A DNA stretch of 64,000 nucleotides from the NCBI GenBank assembly GCA_013822685.1, contig PNKV01000007.1, positions 1 to 64,000 on the forward strand, in the 5' to 3' direction. This DNA comes from Leptothrix sp. (in: b-proteobacteria). Lineage in GTDB: Bacteria; Pseudomonadota; Gammaproteobacteria; Burkholderiales; Burkholderiaceae_C. Below, piece by piece: positions 50,771 through 60,279 of this stretch (position 1 is its first letter; each line of letters starts with the position of its first letter). Both the position numbers and the translations under genes were made by a program. The notes beneath the pieces were generated by a model that saw nothing but the letters and a program-made list of their open reading frames with translations, was not told the DNA's origin and ran no database searches.

Positions 50771-51731
50771 CTTGGGATCGGGTGTTCACGATGGAGATCT
50801 TGGACTCGCCGACCGGGCCGCAGTTCTCTTCTTCGTCAAAGGCGATGTCGCCGCCCGCGACCGGTTGGCCAGAGGCCTGGATGGTGGTGAAGGGGTAGAG
50901 GCTGCGGTCCATCAGGTGCGAGGGCACGATGTTGGACAAGGCCGTGAACATGTTGTCCACGCGCCCGGGGAATTTGCGGTCCCACTCATTGATCATTTCG
51001 CGCATTTGCTGGCGTTGCAGGCCGTCCTGGCTGCCACACAGGTTGCAGGGGATGATGGGGAACTGACGGTGTTCAGCATAGGTGGCCAAGTCCTTCTCGG
51101 CACAGTAGGCCATGGGACGAATGACCACATGGTCACCGTTGTCAGTGACCAGCTTGGGCGGCATGCCTTTGAGCTTGGAGCCGAAGAACATGTTCATGAA
51201 CAGCGTTTGAAGCATGTCGTCGCGGTGGTGGCCCAGGGCGATCTTGGTGCAGCCCAGTTCAGACGCCACGCGGTACAGGATGCCCCGGCGCAGGCGAGAA
51301 CACAGGCTGCAGGTGGTTTTGCCTTCGGGGATCACGCGCTTGACCACGCTGTAGGTGTCTTGCTCTTCGATGCGGAAAGGCACACCCACCTTGGTCAGGT
51401 ACTCGGGCAGCACGTGCTCCGGAAAACCGGGCTGCTTCTGATCGAGGTTGACGGCCACCAGCTCGAACGCCACAGGCGCGCGCTTTTGCAGGTTCATCAG
51501 CACATCGAGCATGGCGTAGCTGTCCTTGCCACCCGACATGCAGACCATGACCTTGTCGCCGCCCTCGATCATGTTGAAGTCGGTGATGGCCTGGCCCACC
51601 TGGCGGTGCAGGCGCTTGGAGAGCTTTTGCGCCTCGAAAGCCTGCTTCTTGGCCTTGGCGTCTGCGGCCTTGGCTTCGTCGGTGCGGGAGATGAAATCGG
51701 GCGGGTTTTGGGAGAGTACGGCGGCGTTCAT
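50763..51731 (-). CDS. ttcA: tRNA 2-thiocytidine synthetase TtcA
   Basis: 322 residues. The PP-loop SGGKDS is at 66-71 and the CxxC at 141-144 ([12 protein letters not shown]), with a third Cys in [10 protein letters not shown], the ligands of the iron-sulfur cluster. It thiolates C32 of some tRNAs. The ATG at 51731 gives the family start [11 protein letters not shown]. It overlaps the DUF4136 gene downstream. Confidence 0.96.
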   Translation of the reverse strand: MNAAVLSQNPPDFISRTDEAKAADAKAKKQAFEAQKLSKRLHRQVGQAITDFNMIEGGDKVMVCMSGGKDSYAMLDVLMNLQKRAPVAFELVAVNLDQKQPGFPEHVLPEYLTKVGVPFRIEEQDTYSVVKRVIPEGKTTCSLCSRLRRGILYRVASELGCTKIALGHHRDDMLQTLFMNMFFGSKLKGMPPKLVTDNGDHVVIRPMAYCAEKDLATYAEHRQFPIIPCNLCGSQDGLQRQQMREMINEWDRKFPGRVDNMFTALSNIVPSHLMDRSLYPFTTIQASGQPVAGGDIAFDEEENCGPVGESKISIVNTRSQDA

Positions 51732-51862
51732 CCCAGGATTTTCGCCGATCTGGCGCGATCTGGCCAATCCGGGCAGAAAGTCGATGGGGAATACCTTGTA
51801 AAGCTCATTTAACGGCGGCGGTTACATTGCGCCCACGAGCACACACCACAGGGAAGCTTTTC

Positions 51863-53161
51863 ATGCGCATTCACCGCCGCCCCACCGCCCTGGCCGCCTG
51901 GCTGGCCACCACTTTGACCGTGGGCTTCAGCTCCGCTGCTCTGGCCCAATCGGCCTACACCATGACCGTGCTGGGCAAGCCCACTGGCGCCTACTCCTTC
52001 GTGCCGACCACGCTGGACGACCAAGGTGTGGTGCGTGGCGCCATGTATTACAAATCGGGGGTGAAGTTCGTCCGCTTTGCGTTCCTCCCGGCGTATTTGT
52101 ACCAGGCGGTGTCCTGGAGCGGCACCATGGCCACTGCGCCGGCCGCCCTGGGCGGCAAGTACCTCTTCCCCAAGCTCACCAACAACAGCGGCTGGCAGGT
52201 CGGCCCCTTCAGCAAGACCTCGGAGCTTGGCAGCTCGGTGTCGCCTGAGATTTTCCCAAGCACGACCACCATCTATGGCAGCTCTTTCCGCGGCGCCAAC
52301 GTTTATGCATCCGACTTGGTGGGTTCAACCACCATGTTGCGCAAAGGCACCGTTGACACCGACCTGTCGGCGCTGCTGGCCCAGAGCCTGGGCAACTCCA
52401 GCGCCAGTGGCTTCAAAAGCAAGTTTTTCGCCAGGGGGATGAACAATGCCGGCGCGATCGTCGGCACCTTCGATCGCCCCGTGACCCTGAGCGACGGTGC
52501 AGTCGGGTCGGTGGGTACACCGCTGGTGTTCAGCAATGGCAGCTACACCACGCTGGAGGTCGGCCCCTACCAGAGCCTGTATCCCATTGACATCAATGAC
52601 GCAGGCACGGTGGTGGGAACGGTTTCTGGCAAAGACCCTGTCGGGGCCAACAAGAACCTGCCTGCGCTGTGGGTCAACCAACGGCTGACCACGGTGGGTG
52701 ATCTCAGCCTGTCGCGCCACAAGCCTTTGAGCATCAACAACGCTGGACAGGTCTTGCTGGTCGGCGACAACGGCATGTCTTTGACCGTCAGCCCTTACGA
52801 TTTTGAGCGGCAACTGCGATCCAGCAGCATGGTCTGGGCGAACAACAGCGTGACCCCCTTGGTCAGCCCCAACAATGATGGGGTTCGAGCGACGGCCATG
52901 AACGACCAAGGCACCGTGGTGGGTTGTATCTTGAGCGCCGCGGGCCCACAAACGGTGGACGCTCGGCCATTCATCTGGAAAAACGGCGTGCTGCTGGACT
53001 TGACCCAAGAGTGGGCCAGCAAAGGCGTGAGCCTGCCCGCAGGCGCCCGATGGGGCTGTCCCCTGGCCATCAACAACAGTGGCTCGGTCGTCATTTACCA
53101 CTACAACAGCACATCGCCCTACACCACGATCACGTGGGCGCGCATCAACGCCAAGCCTTGA
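51863..53161 (+). CDS. Exported HAF-repeat-like protein
   Basis: 432 residues with a signal peptide ending near SSAALAQ. The mature part has several copies of a repeat centred on (I/M)N-x-x-G-x-V-V-G: GMNNAGAIVGTF, DINDAGTVVGTVSG, SINNAGQVLLVGD, AMNDQGTVVGCI and AINNSGSVVIYH. These match the extracellular HAF-type repeat seen in surface proteins, probably forming a propeller-like fold. No PEP-CTERM or membrane segment is seen at the C-terminus (TTITWARINAKP), so it is likely released. The function is unknown. Confidence 0.78.
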   Translation: MRIHRRPTALAAWLATTLTVGFSSAALAQSAYTMTVLGKPTGAYSFVPTTLDDQGVVRGAMYYKSGVKFVRFAFLPAYLYQAVSWSGTMATAPAALGGKYLFPKLTNNSGWQVGPFSKTSELGSSVSPEIFPSTTTIYGSSFRGANVYASDLVGSTTMLRKGTVDTDLSALLAQSLGNSSASGFKSKFFARGMNNAGAIVGTFDRPVTLSDGAVGSVGTPLVFSNGSYTTLEVGPYQSLYPIDINDAGTVVGTVSGKDPVGANKNLPALWVNQRLTTVGDLSLSRHKPLSINNAGQVLLVGDNGMSLTVSPYDFERQLRSSSMVWANNSVTPLVSPNNDGVRATAMNDQGTVVGCILSAAGPQTVDARPFIWKNGVLLDLTQEWASKGVSLPAGARWGCPLAINNSGSVVIYHYNSTSPYTTITWARINAKP

Positions 53162-53182
53162 CTCGGCCGGGCACTGGGCAAA

Positions 53183-53554
53183 TCACCACTGCCCGGTCTC
53201 CATGCTGATCGCCACTTCGCAGTCGTCAAAGATCTCCAGCTTGGCGATCTTGACGCGCACGCCCAGTACGCCGGGCAGGTCCATCAGGCGCAGGCACAGC
53301 TTGCCGATCATGGATTCGAGCAAGTTGACGTGCGTGGCGGTGCACTCTTCGATGATGATGGTGCGCACGCGGCGGTAGTCCAGCACGTGGGTGATGTCGT
53401 CGTCGCGCGGCATCAAAGGCTGGCTGCCCATGTTCAGCTCGGCATCGACCAGGATGGGCTGCGTGTCGGTCAGCTCGTGGGCCAGCAGGCCCAGCTTGGC
53501 GTCAAAGCGCAAGCCGCGCAGGTTCAGGATCTGGTTGCCTCGGGTCAGCGACAT
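53183..53554 (-). CDS. folB: Dihydroneopterin aldolase family protein
   Basis: 123 residues of the FolB/FolX fold: NLRGLRFDAKLGLLAHELTDTQPILVDAEL, then DITHVLDYRRVRTIIIEE, and the C-terminal VRVKIAKLEIFDDCEVAISM. The Glu/Asp and Tyr expected at the aldolase site are present (YRRV). It acts in folate synthesis. It lies nine bases downstream of a pteridine-reductase-like gene on the same strand, which supports a pterin role. Confidence 0.92.
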   Translation of the reverse strand: MSLTRGNQILNLRGLRFDAKLGLLAHELTDTQPILVDAELNMGSQPLMPRDDDITHVLDYRRVRTIIIEECTATHVNLLESMIGKLCLRLMDLPGVLGVRVKIAKLEIFDDCEVAISMETGQW

Positions 53555-53563
53555 GGCGCGTCC

Positions 53564-54352
53564 TCACATTTTTGAAAAATCGCGGTCGAACCGCTGAAGG
53601 TGTTGGCCGCCATCGACCAGCAAGGTGGTCCCGGTGATGGAGCGGTTGGACAGCGCGAAGGCCACGGTGGCCGCCACATCTTGCGCGGTGGATGAGCGGC
53701 CCAGCGGCGACAGCTTGTGCAATTGCTCGAACTTCTCGCCCTGCAGGGTTTCGCTGGTCAAGGTCAGGCCGGGGGCCACGCCCACCACGCGCACCCGCGG
53801 CGCCAGGCTCAAGGCCAGCAAGGTGGTGGCCGATTCCAACGCGGCTTTCGACAAGGTGTAGCTCAGGAAATCCGGGTTGGGGTTCCACAACTTCTGGTCC
53901 AGCATGTTGACCACGGCGGCGTTGGTGCCAGGCCGCGTGGCCACGTGATCAGCTAAGGCCTGCGCCAGCACGATGGCCGGCGCGGTGTTGGCGCGCAGGT
54001 GGCGCTCGAGCATGGCGTAGGTGAAGGTGGCGCTGTCGTCAAAATCGAAGGTGGAGGCGCTGTTGACCACGGCATCGAGCGAGCCCAGGGCTTGCACAGC
54101 CTGAGGCACCAGCAAACGGCAGGTGGCCTCGACCGACAGGTCGGCCTGAAGCACCACGGCGCGCCGACCCAGGGCCTGGATGTCAGAGGCCGTGGCCTCG
54201 GCATCGGCCACCGAACTGCGGCAATGCACGGCCACATCCCAGCCTTGCATGGCCAGGGTCAAGGCGATGTCGCGGCCCAGGCGCTTGCCCGCCCCGGTGA
54301 CCAGGGCGACGCGCGGCGTTGACGGTGAGGGGAATGCGGTGGAATCGGGCAT
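53564..54352 (-). CDS. Pteridine-reductase-like SDR (FolM-type)
   Basis: 262 residues. The cofactor motif is TGAGKRLG at 19-26, matching TGxxxRxG, which distinguishes pteridine reductases and FolM from ordinary SDRs (TGxxxGxG). The catalytic pair is YTLSK in DFLSYTLSKAALESA, and the C-terminus is ITGTTLLVDGGQHL. With folB adjacent, it probably reduces dihydropterin or dihydrofolate using NADPH. The ATG at 54352 leaves only 19 bases to the divergent MidA-type gene. Confidence 0.88.
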   Translation of the reverse strand: MPDSTAFPSPSTPRVALVTGAGKRLGRDIALTLAMQGWDVAVHCRSSVADAEATASDIQALGRRAVVLQADLSVEATCRLLVPQAVQALGSLDAVVNSASTFDFDDSATFTYAMLERHLRANTAPAIVLAQALADHVATRPGTNAAVVNMLDQKLWNPNPDFLSYTLSKAALESATTLLALSLAPRVRVVGVAPGLTLTSETLQGEKFEQLHKLSPLGRSSTAQDVAATVAFALSNRSITGTTLLVDGGQHLQRFDRDFSKM

Positions 54353-54371
54353 GGACTTTCTACAATGGCGC

Positions 54372-55550
54372 ATGAACCGCCAAGATCCGACTGAGCACAG
54401 TGTAGTGTCCGCCCCCTTGAACGCCCACCCGGTGGCCCGATTGATCCGCGACGAGATCCGCCAGCGCAGCGGCTGGATGCGCTTTGAGCGCTTCATGGAA
54501 CTGGCCCTGTACACCCCTGGCCTGGGCTACTACAGCAGCGGCCGGCGCGTGCTAGGCCACATGCCCCAAGACGGCAGTGATTTCGTGACCGCCCCCGAGT
54601 TGACGCCCCTCTTTGGCCGGACCCTGGCCACCCAGGTGACCGAAGCGCTGGAGGCCACCGGCACCGATGAAGTCTGGGAGTTTGGCGCGGGCAGTGGCGC
54701 CCTGGCCATCCAGTTGCTGGGCAACCTGGGCGACCGCATCCAGCGTTACACCATCGTCGACCTGTCGGGCACCCTGCGTGACCGGCAGCACCACAGCCTG
54801 GTCAAAGAACTGCCCGAGATGGCCCACAAAGTGGTCTGGGCTGACAGCCTGCCCGAGCAATTGCAGGGCGTGGTCGTGGGCAACGAGGTGCTGGACGCCA
54901 TGCCCGTGCACTTGTTGACCTGGACGGGCGAGCAATGGATGGAGCGCGGAGTGGGCCTGGCGGGGACTGAGGACGAGGCCGCTTTTGTGTGGGCCGACCA
55001 GCCCGCGCCCCCGGGTGCCCGTGCGCCCACTGAACGCCCCGACAGCGAGTTTGTGCCCGGCACCGTGGTCGAGACCCATGGCCAGGCCGAGGCCTTCATC
55101 GCCACCCTGGCGCAGCGCATGACACGGGGGGCCGCCTTTTTCATCGACTACGGCTTCCCCGAGGGCGAGTACTACCACCCGCAACGCACCGGGGGCACGC
55201 TGATGTGCCACCAGGGCCACCGCAGCGACCCCGACCCCTTGGCGGATGTGGGCGACAAGGACATCACCACGCACGTGAACTTCACCGGCATCGCGCTGTC
55301 AGGCCAGGAAAACGGTTGGGAGGTGCTGGGCTACACCACGCAGGGGCGCTTCTTGAGCAACTGCGGCTTGCTGGCCCAATTGGGCGACGGCAGCGGCACT
55401 TCGGCAGCCGACTTCAAGACCCGAGCTGCCGCGCAAATGCTGATCGCCGAACACGAGATGGGCGAATTGTTCAAGGTCATCGGCTTTGTCAAAGGCCCGT
55501 GGTTTGACGCCGTGGGCTTCAGCCAGGGCGATCGCACCCACACACTTTGA
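54372..55550 (+). CDS. Class I SAM-dependent methyltransferase, MidA/NDUFAF7 family (DUF185)
   Basis: 392 residues. Features: [34 protein letters not shown] (in overlapping parts), [17 protein letters not shown], the SAM motif [16 protein letters not shown] and [15 protein letters not shown]. Human NDUFAF7 methylates an arginine of complex I; the bacterial target is not established. TACAAT at 54361-54366 ends five bases before the ATG and no Shine-Dalgarno is seen, so the mRNA may be leaderless. An in-frame ATG at 54351 would overlap folM. It is followed by lpxC. Confidence 0.9.
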   Translation: MNRQDPTEHSVVSAPLNAHPVARLIRDEIRQRSGWMRFERFMELALYTPGLGYYSSGRRVLGHMPQDGSDFVTAPELTPLFGRTLATQVTEALEATGTDEVWEFGAGSGALAIQLLGNLGDRIQRYTIVDLSGTLRDRQHHSLVKELPEMAHKVVWADSLPEQLQGVVVGNEVLDAMPVHLLTWTGEQWMERGVGLAGTEDEAAFVWADQPAPPGARAPTERPDSEFVPGTVVETHGQAEAFIATLAQRMTRGAAFFIDYGFPEGEYYHPQRTGGTLMCHQGHRSDPDPLADVGDKDITTHVNFTGIALSGQENGWEVLGYTTQGRFLSNCGLLAQLGDGSGTSAADFKTRAAAQMLIAEHEMGELFKVIGFVKGPWFDAVGFSQGDRTHTL

Positions 55551-55594
55551 ACGGGCTTGAGCGTGCTTTTCGCACTGAGCCGATAATCACGCCC

Positions 55595-56530
55595 ATGCTG
55601 CAACAACGCACCCTCAAATCCCTGACACGCGCCGTGGGCGTGGGGCTGCACAGCGGCCAGCGGGTCGAACTGACGCTGCGGCCGGCCCCCGTGGACACGG
55701 GCATCGTGTTCCGAAGGGTGGATTTGGCCCACCCGGTGGACATCCCCGTCAACGCGATGGCGGTGTGCGACACGCGCATGGCCTCCACCATTTCACCCGG
55801 GGGCGACCCAGGCTTGCCAAAGGTCAACACGATCGAGCACCTGATGTCGGCCTGCGCCGGGCTGGGGTTGGACAACCTGATCGTGGACATCACCGCCGAA
55901 GAAGTCCCCATCCTGGATGGCTCGTCGGCCGCTTTCGTGTACCTGCTGCAAAGCGCGGGCATCGAGCTGCAAAATGCGCCCAAGCGTTTCATCAAGGTGA
56001 CCAAGCCGGTGGAAGTGCGCGAAGGCGAAGGCCGCACCCTGAAGTGGGCGCGCCTGGACCCGTACCACGGCTACAAGCTGGCTTTCGAGATTGACTTTGA
56101 CCACCCCGCCGTGGACCAGACCGGGCAACGCGTCGAGTTCGACTTTGGCAGCGGCCAGTACAAGCGCGATATCGCGCGCGCCCGCACCTTTGGTTTCGCC
56201 AAGGACTTCGAGGTGATGCGCTCGCGCGGGCTGGGCCTGGGCGGCAGCATGGACAACGCCATCGTGATCGATGACCACCGCGTGCTCAACAGCGACGGCT
56301 TGCGCTACGACGACGAGTTCGTCAAGCACAAAATTCTGGATGCGATTGGCGACCTGTACGTGGTGGGCCGCCCGCTGCTGGCCGCCTACAGCGCCTACAA
56401 GTCAGGACACGCGATGAACAACGTGTTGCTGCGCGCGCTGCTGGCCGACCCATCTTCCTACGAGATCGTCACTTTTGACGACGAGGCCCAAGCCCCCAAG
56501 GGCATGGCCGAGCTGGCCCCCGCCTGGTGA
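55595..56530 (+). CDS. lpxC: UDP-3-O-acyl-N-acetylglucosamine deacetylase
   Basis: 311 residues. The zinc ligands and active site are NTIEHLMSA (His), then [17 protein letters not shown] (HKxxDxxGD). The start [21 protein letters not shown] is standard. This is the committed step of lipid A synthesis. GATAAT at 55582-55587 ends seven bases before the ATG and could be a -10 for a leaderless mRNA. The regulatory C-terminal tail that FtsH recognises in E. coli is not conserved. A small membrane protein follows 21 bases later. Confidence 0.97.
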   Translation: MLQQRTLKSLTRAVGVGLHSGQRVELTLRPAPVDTGIVFRRVDLAHPVDIPVNAMAVCDTRMASTISPGGDPGLPKVNTIEHLMSACAGLGLDNLIVDITAEEVPILDGSSAAFVYLLQSAGIELQNAPKRFIKVTKPVEVREGEGRTLKWARLDPYHGYKLAFEIDFDHPAVDQTGQRVEFDFGSGQYKRDIARARTFGFAKDFEVMRSRGLGLGGSMDNAIVIDDHRVLNSDGLRYDDEFVKHKILDAIGDLYVVGRPLLAAYSAYKSGHAMNNVLLRALLADPSSYEIVTFDDEAQAPKGMAELAPAW

Positions 56531-56551
56531 GGCCCGCAAGGTGACTCAACG

Positions 56552-56737
56552 ATGATTCTGTTCCGATGGATGGTGTTGCTGATGGCCCTGGCCATGGTGC
56601 TGTGCCTGGCCGCCTACACCGTGACGGGCCAGGTCATCTGGCGCCAGCGCGCCGTGCAGATGCTCAAGTGGACGGTGGTGCTGGGCCTGGGCTTTTTTGG
56701 CCTGTTGATCCTGCGCCGCGCCGCCGTGTTCATCTGA
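56552..56737 (+). CDS. Small two-segment membrane protein
   Basis: 61 residues. Two hydrophobic helices (WMVLLMALAMVLCLAAYTV and VVLGLGFFGLLILRRAAVF) flank a short basic loop WRQRAVQMLKW. I do not recognise the family. It lies just after lpxC on the same strand and may be cotranscribed. A small gene of this kind is believable here because the frame is fully used and the composition is membrane-like. Confidence 0.6.
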   Translation: MILFRWMVLLMALAMVLCLAAYTVTGQVIWRQRAVQMLKWTVVLGLGFFGLLILRRAAVFI

Positions 56738-56749
56738 GCACCGGGCGCT

Positions 56750-57517
56750 TCAGGCGCGTGCGTGTCGGGCCCTGGCCAGGCCGATGCCAACCAAGCCCAA
56801 GGCCATCAAGGCCAGGGTGGCACTTTCAGGCACGGGGGACACCGACGCAGAGACCGTCATCTTGGTCAACGCAACCTGAAACAGACCTGTGACCGAGGGA
56901 CCATTGTTGGGGTATTGGCCATTGGTCGCATAGCCTTCCCAAGCCAGAGTTGGCGGATGACCCGTGGCCAAATCCGTAGCGCTCGACGTGAACGTCAAGT
57001 CAAATGCGTAGGCTCCTGGCTCGTTGAACGTCAGGTCCGGGCGCTGCAGTTGTCCATAGAACTTGAGATTGGCCGCACCGACGATGGTGGCCACACCTTC
57101 AAATCGAATGGAAACGCTGTTCAGCGTGAAGCCTGGCGCGGCCAACACGTCGAGGTTGGCCACGCCATGGCGCCAATACAAGCCTTCGGAACTGCCGCTG
57201 TAGCCAACGCTCTGGGAATATCCTGGATCGAAGGCAACGCCTTGCCCATTGGCCACTTGCACAACGTCGGCTTGGGGCAGATTGAGCATTCCACCGTCAT
57301 AACTGTCGACGAACACCCGTGTGCTGGGTGCAAGGTTCACACCTTGCGCATTGAAGACGACGTTACCCAGGCTCAGACTGCAGTCGGCATACCCGGGGAC
57401 AGTGGGGCTGCAAACCGTTTGGCTGTTGGCGGCGCTGGCGCTGCCGGTCGCGACCCATAAAGCAGCGTGGACCGCCCAAGCGGCGGGGCGAATGATGTGC
57501 TTGCTCGTGTTGTTCAC
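56750..57517 (-). CDS. PEP-CTERM sorting domain protein
   Basis: 255 residues. A signal peptide (AVHAALWVATGSASAA) and a C-terminal PEP-CTERM signal (VPESATLALMALGLVGIGLA followed by RARHARA) bracket a beta-rich mature domain with a Cys pair. Here VPES replaces the classical VPEP motif. The middle is similar in composition to other exported PEP-CTERM proteins and carries no recognised catalytic motif. It is expected to be processed by an exosortase and released to the cell surface or polysaccharide. It is convergent with the small membrane protein gene. Confidence 0.85.
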   Translation of the reverse strand: MNNTSKHIIRPAAWAVHAALWVATGSASAANSQTVCSPTVPGYADCSLSLGNVVFNAQGVNLAPSTRVFVDSYDGGMLNLPQADVVQVANGQGVAFDPGYSQSVGYSGSSEGLYWRHGVANLDVLAAPGFTLNSVSIRFEGVATIVGAANLKFYGQLQRPDLTFNEPGAYAFDLTFTSSATDLATGHPPTLAWEGYATNGQYPNNGPSVTGLFQVALTKMTVSASVSPVPESATLALMALGLVGIGLARARHARA

Positions 57518-57620
57518 GTGCGCTCCCTGATTTGTATGAATGAGGGGCCACCTTAACGCGCCGATTTTGAGGGCACTGAGCGGGCAAACCCTGAATCAAC
57601 TCATCAGTTCACACTGGCCC

Positions 57621-58871
57621 TCACACCGCCGTCTGGTGAATCACATCCCGCACGCGCGGGTAGATCTCGTTCTGCCAGCGCCGTCCACTGAACACACCAT
57701 AGTGGCCCACGCCGGTCTGCACATGCTGCGTGCGCCAATAGGGCCGCACCGAGGTGCACAGGTCTTGCGCGGCCACGGTCTGGCCCACGGCGCAAATGTC
57801 GTCACGTTCGCCTTCCACGGTGAACAGGGCCGTTCGGCGGATGGCTTGCGGCTCGACCTTGATGCCGCGGTACATCAGCACACCACGCGGCAGGTCATAG
57901 TCCTGGAAGACGGCCCGCACGGTCTCCAGGTAGAACTCGGCGGGCAGGTCACTGACCGCGAAATACTCTTCGTAAAAAGCCTTGGTGTGCGCGGCCTTCT
58001 CATGCTCGCCCAGGGTGATGAAGTGCTGCATGTCCTGGAAGGCCTTGATGTGGCGCTCCATGTTCATGCTCAAGAAAGCCGACAGCTGCACGAAGCCCGG
58101 GTACACCTTGCGGAAGGCGCCCTTCTGCCCCAGCGGCACGGTGTGGATCATCTTGGATTCGAACCAGCTCATGGGCTTGCTGATGGCCAGCTCGTTCACC
58201 GCCGTCGGGTTGACGCGGCAATCGATGGGGCCCGCCATCAGCGTCAGGCTGCGCGGCTGCGCGGGGTGCGCGTCTTGCGCCATCAGTGACGCGGCGGCCA
58301 GCGAGGCCACGCAGGGCTGGCAGATGGCCATCAAGTGGGATCCGGGCCCCATGCGGTCCAGGAACTTGATCAGGTGCTCGGTGTATTCGTCCAGGCCGAA
58401 ACGGCCGTGGCGGATGGGCACGTCTCGGGCGTTGTGCCAATCGGTGATGTAAACATCGTGATCTTGCAACAGCGTTTTGACGGTGTCGCGCAGCAAAGTC
58501 GCAAAGTGGCCCGACATCGGCGCCACCAGCAGCACACGGGGTTGATCCAGGTCGCGGTCTTTCTTGAAGTGCAGCAGGGTGGCAAACGGGGTGACCATGG
58601 CCGCTTCTTCGATGATGCCGCACTCCATGCCCTGGGACATGACGGTGGGCAAGTCGAACGACGGCCGGGCATGGGTCACCCGTTTGCGGGCGAAGACTTC
58701 GCTGGCGGCGGCGAGGCTGCGAACCATCAGGCCACCGGCTGCCATTTCAGACACCGAGTTTTGCGTGGGCCCTTCCGGCAGCACATGGTGCAGCCAGTCG
58801 GTCATGCCTTGGGCCATCACACGCCATGGCTCAAGCATATTTTGCTGAGTCTGATAAGTGGAATACAGCAT
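57621..58871 (-). CDS. phaZ: Intracellular polyhydroxyalkanoate depolymerase
   Basis: 416 residues of the PhaZ1 intracellular PHB depolymerase family. It starts MLYSTYQTQQNMLEPWRVMA. Around Cys184 it has MAICQPCVASLA, where intracellular depolymerases use Cys instead of the Ser of a lipase box. Further conserved parts are DVYITDWHNARDVP and VEGERDDICAVGQT; the final motif GVGHYGVFSGRRW contains the His. It degrades native PHB granules, so the organism stores PHA. The start at 58871 is preferred over a TTG/ATG seven codons upstream. It is divergent from the GST gene. Confidence 0.94.
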   Translation of the reverse strand: MLYSTYQTQQNMLEPWRVMAQGMTDWLHHVLPEGPTQNSVSEMAAGGLMVRSLAAASEVFARKRVTHARPSFDLPTVMSQGMECGIIEEAAMVTPFATLLHFKKDRDLDQPRVLLVAPMSGHFATLLRDTVKTLLQDHDVYITDWHNARDVPIRHGRFGLDEYTEHLIKFLDRMGPGSHLMAICQPCVASLAAASLMAQDAHPAQPRSLTLMAGPIDCRVNPTAVNELAISKPMSWFESKMIHTVPLGQKGAFRKVYPGFVQLSAFLSMNMERHIKAFQDMQHFITLGEHEKAAHTKAFYEEYFAVSDLPAEFYLETVRAVFQDYDLPRGVLMYRGIKVEPQAIRRTALFTVEGERDDICAVGQTVAAQDLCTSVRPYWRTQHVQTGVGHYGVFSGRRWQNEIYPRVRDVIHQTAV

Positions 58872-59003
58872 GAGCGGATCCTGGGTTGGCAACGTTATCC
58901 ACTGACCTGCAAGTTGCGCGCCATGACCTCACCATCGAACATGGCACGTCCCTTGCAGGTTGTGTGCCCCATCGGCTTCGCCACTCGTTCCAACCCACAC
59001 ACC

Positions 59004-59741
59004 ATGGCCACCACCGCCTCAGCCCCCGCGCGCACCCGCACTGCCACCAAGGTTGCCACCAAGTCGGCGGCCAAGGCACCAACCACCTCCACCACGCTGA
59101 CCATCACGAGCAAGAACTACTCGTCATGGTCATTGCGGGGTTGGTTGGTCACGCGCTTTTCAGGCTTGGAATTCGCAGAGAACGTGCTGCCGCCGGATGA
59201 TCCGTCCACGCGGGCCGAGATCCTGCTGCTGTCATCCTCCATCCTGGTGCCCTGCCTCACGCACGATGGCATCAAGGTGTGGGACACGCTGGCCATCGCC
59301 GAATACCTCAACGAGGTGTGCCCAAAAGCCGGCCTGCTGCCCGCCGATGCCAAGGCGCGGGCGCACTGCCGCGCCATCTGCGGCGAGATGCATTCGGGCT
59401 TCAGCGCGCTGCGCTCATCCTTGCCCATGAACTTGAGCGGGCACTTCCCCAATTTCAAGATCTGGTCACGCGCGCAAGCCGACATCGACCACATCTGCAG
59501 CATCTGGCGCGATTGCCTGGACACCTATGGCGGCCCCTACCTGTTCGGCAAGAAGCGCACGGTGGCCGATGCCATGTACGCGCCGGTCTGCACCCGCTTT
59601 GCGACCTATGATGTGAAGCTGGACACCGCCTGCGCCGACTACTGCAACCTCATGCTGCAGGAGCCGGAGATGAAGGAGTGGTTCAGCGCCGCCAAGGCCG
59701 AGAAGATCGACAACATCGACGAACTCGACGTGGAGTTCTGA
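59004..59741 (+). CDS. Glutathione S-transferase family protein with basic N-terminal extension
   Basis: 245 residues. The GST thioredoxin-like domain begins near residue 33 (TLTITSKNYSSWSLRGWLVTRFSG) and the helical domain ends with GPYLFGKKRTVADAMYAPVCTRFATYD. The first 32 residues (MATTASAPARTRTATKVATKSAA) are low-complexity, rich in Ala, Thr and Lys, and not part of the fold. No Shine-Dalgarno is clear at 59004; an in-frame ATG at 58923 would add 27 residues. The substrate is unknown. Confidence 0.88.
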   Translation: MATTASAPARTRTATKVATKSAAKAPTTSTTLTITSKNYSSWSLRGWLVTRFSGLEFAENVLPPDDPSTRAEILLLSSSILVPCLTHDGIKVWDTLAIAEYLNEVCPKAGLLPADAKARAHCRAICGEMHSGFSALRSSLPMNLSGHFPNFKIWSRAQADIDHICSIWRDCLDTYGGPYLFGKKRTVADAMYAPVCTRFATYDVKLDTACADYCNLMLQEPEMKEWFSAAKAEKIDNIDELDVEF

Positions 59742-59748
59742 GCCGCCT

Positions 59749-60171
59749 TTACTTCCAGGGCGTGGGGGCCGGTATGTCGCACACCGGTTCCACGTCGATG
59801 GATTTGAAATCCGCCGGGCCGACGATTTCCAGGTATTCCATGTCGGGCGAATAGTCGAACAGGTAGTGGCGCACGCCCGGGCGCTGGTGCACGCAATCAC
59901 CGGCCTTGACCAGCGTTTCCTGGTCCTCGTACATGAAGCGGGCCCAGCCCTTGGTCATGATCACGATCTGGAACTCGGCCTCGTGCCGGTGCCAACCGGT
60001 GCCTGTTTCGGGCGCGTGGTTGGCTTTCACCAGGTGCGCAATCACTTTCCCGTTGGTGGCATCGGCGATCCCCAGGTCCTTGTAAAGGAAGAAATCCCTC
60101 AATCCGTCGGACCGCCAATCCGTGTCTTCAGGGTGGACGTGGGAAAATTTGGTCGACGTGGTGTCAAGCAT
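59749..60171 (-). CDS. Cupin domain protein
   Basis: 140 residues. The cupin motifs are GTGWHRHEAEFQIVIMTKGWARF (His, His, Glu) and GDCVHQRPGVRHYLFDYSPD (His). It begins MLDTTSTKFSHVHPEDTDWRSDG. A small metal-binding cupin of unknown substrate. AAAGGAT lies upstream. It is convergent with the GST gene. The very long open frame that continues upstream is antisense to the UPF0149 gene and is not coding. Confidence 0.88.
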   Translation of the reverse strand: MLDTTSTKFSHVHPEDTDWRSDGLRDFFLYKDLGIADATNGKVIAHLVKANHAPETGTGWHRHEAEFQIVIMTKGWARFMYEDQETLVKAGDCVHQRPGVRHYLFDYSPDMEYLEIVGPADFKSIDVEPVCDIPAPTPWK

Positions 60172-60279
60172 GGTGCATCCTTTCTGGGCCGTGACGGCGA
60201 CTCCACAGACAACGCATAAAGCATTCCCGGCACAATCCCCCCTTTGGACACCCATCCGCCCCGACCTTTCGCCCCCACC

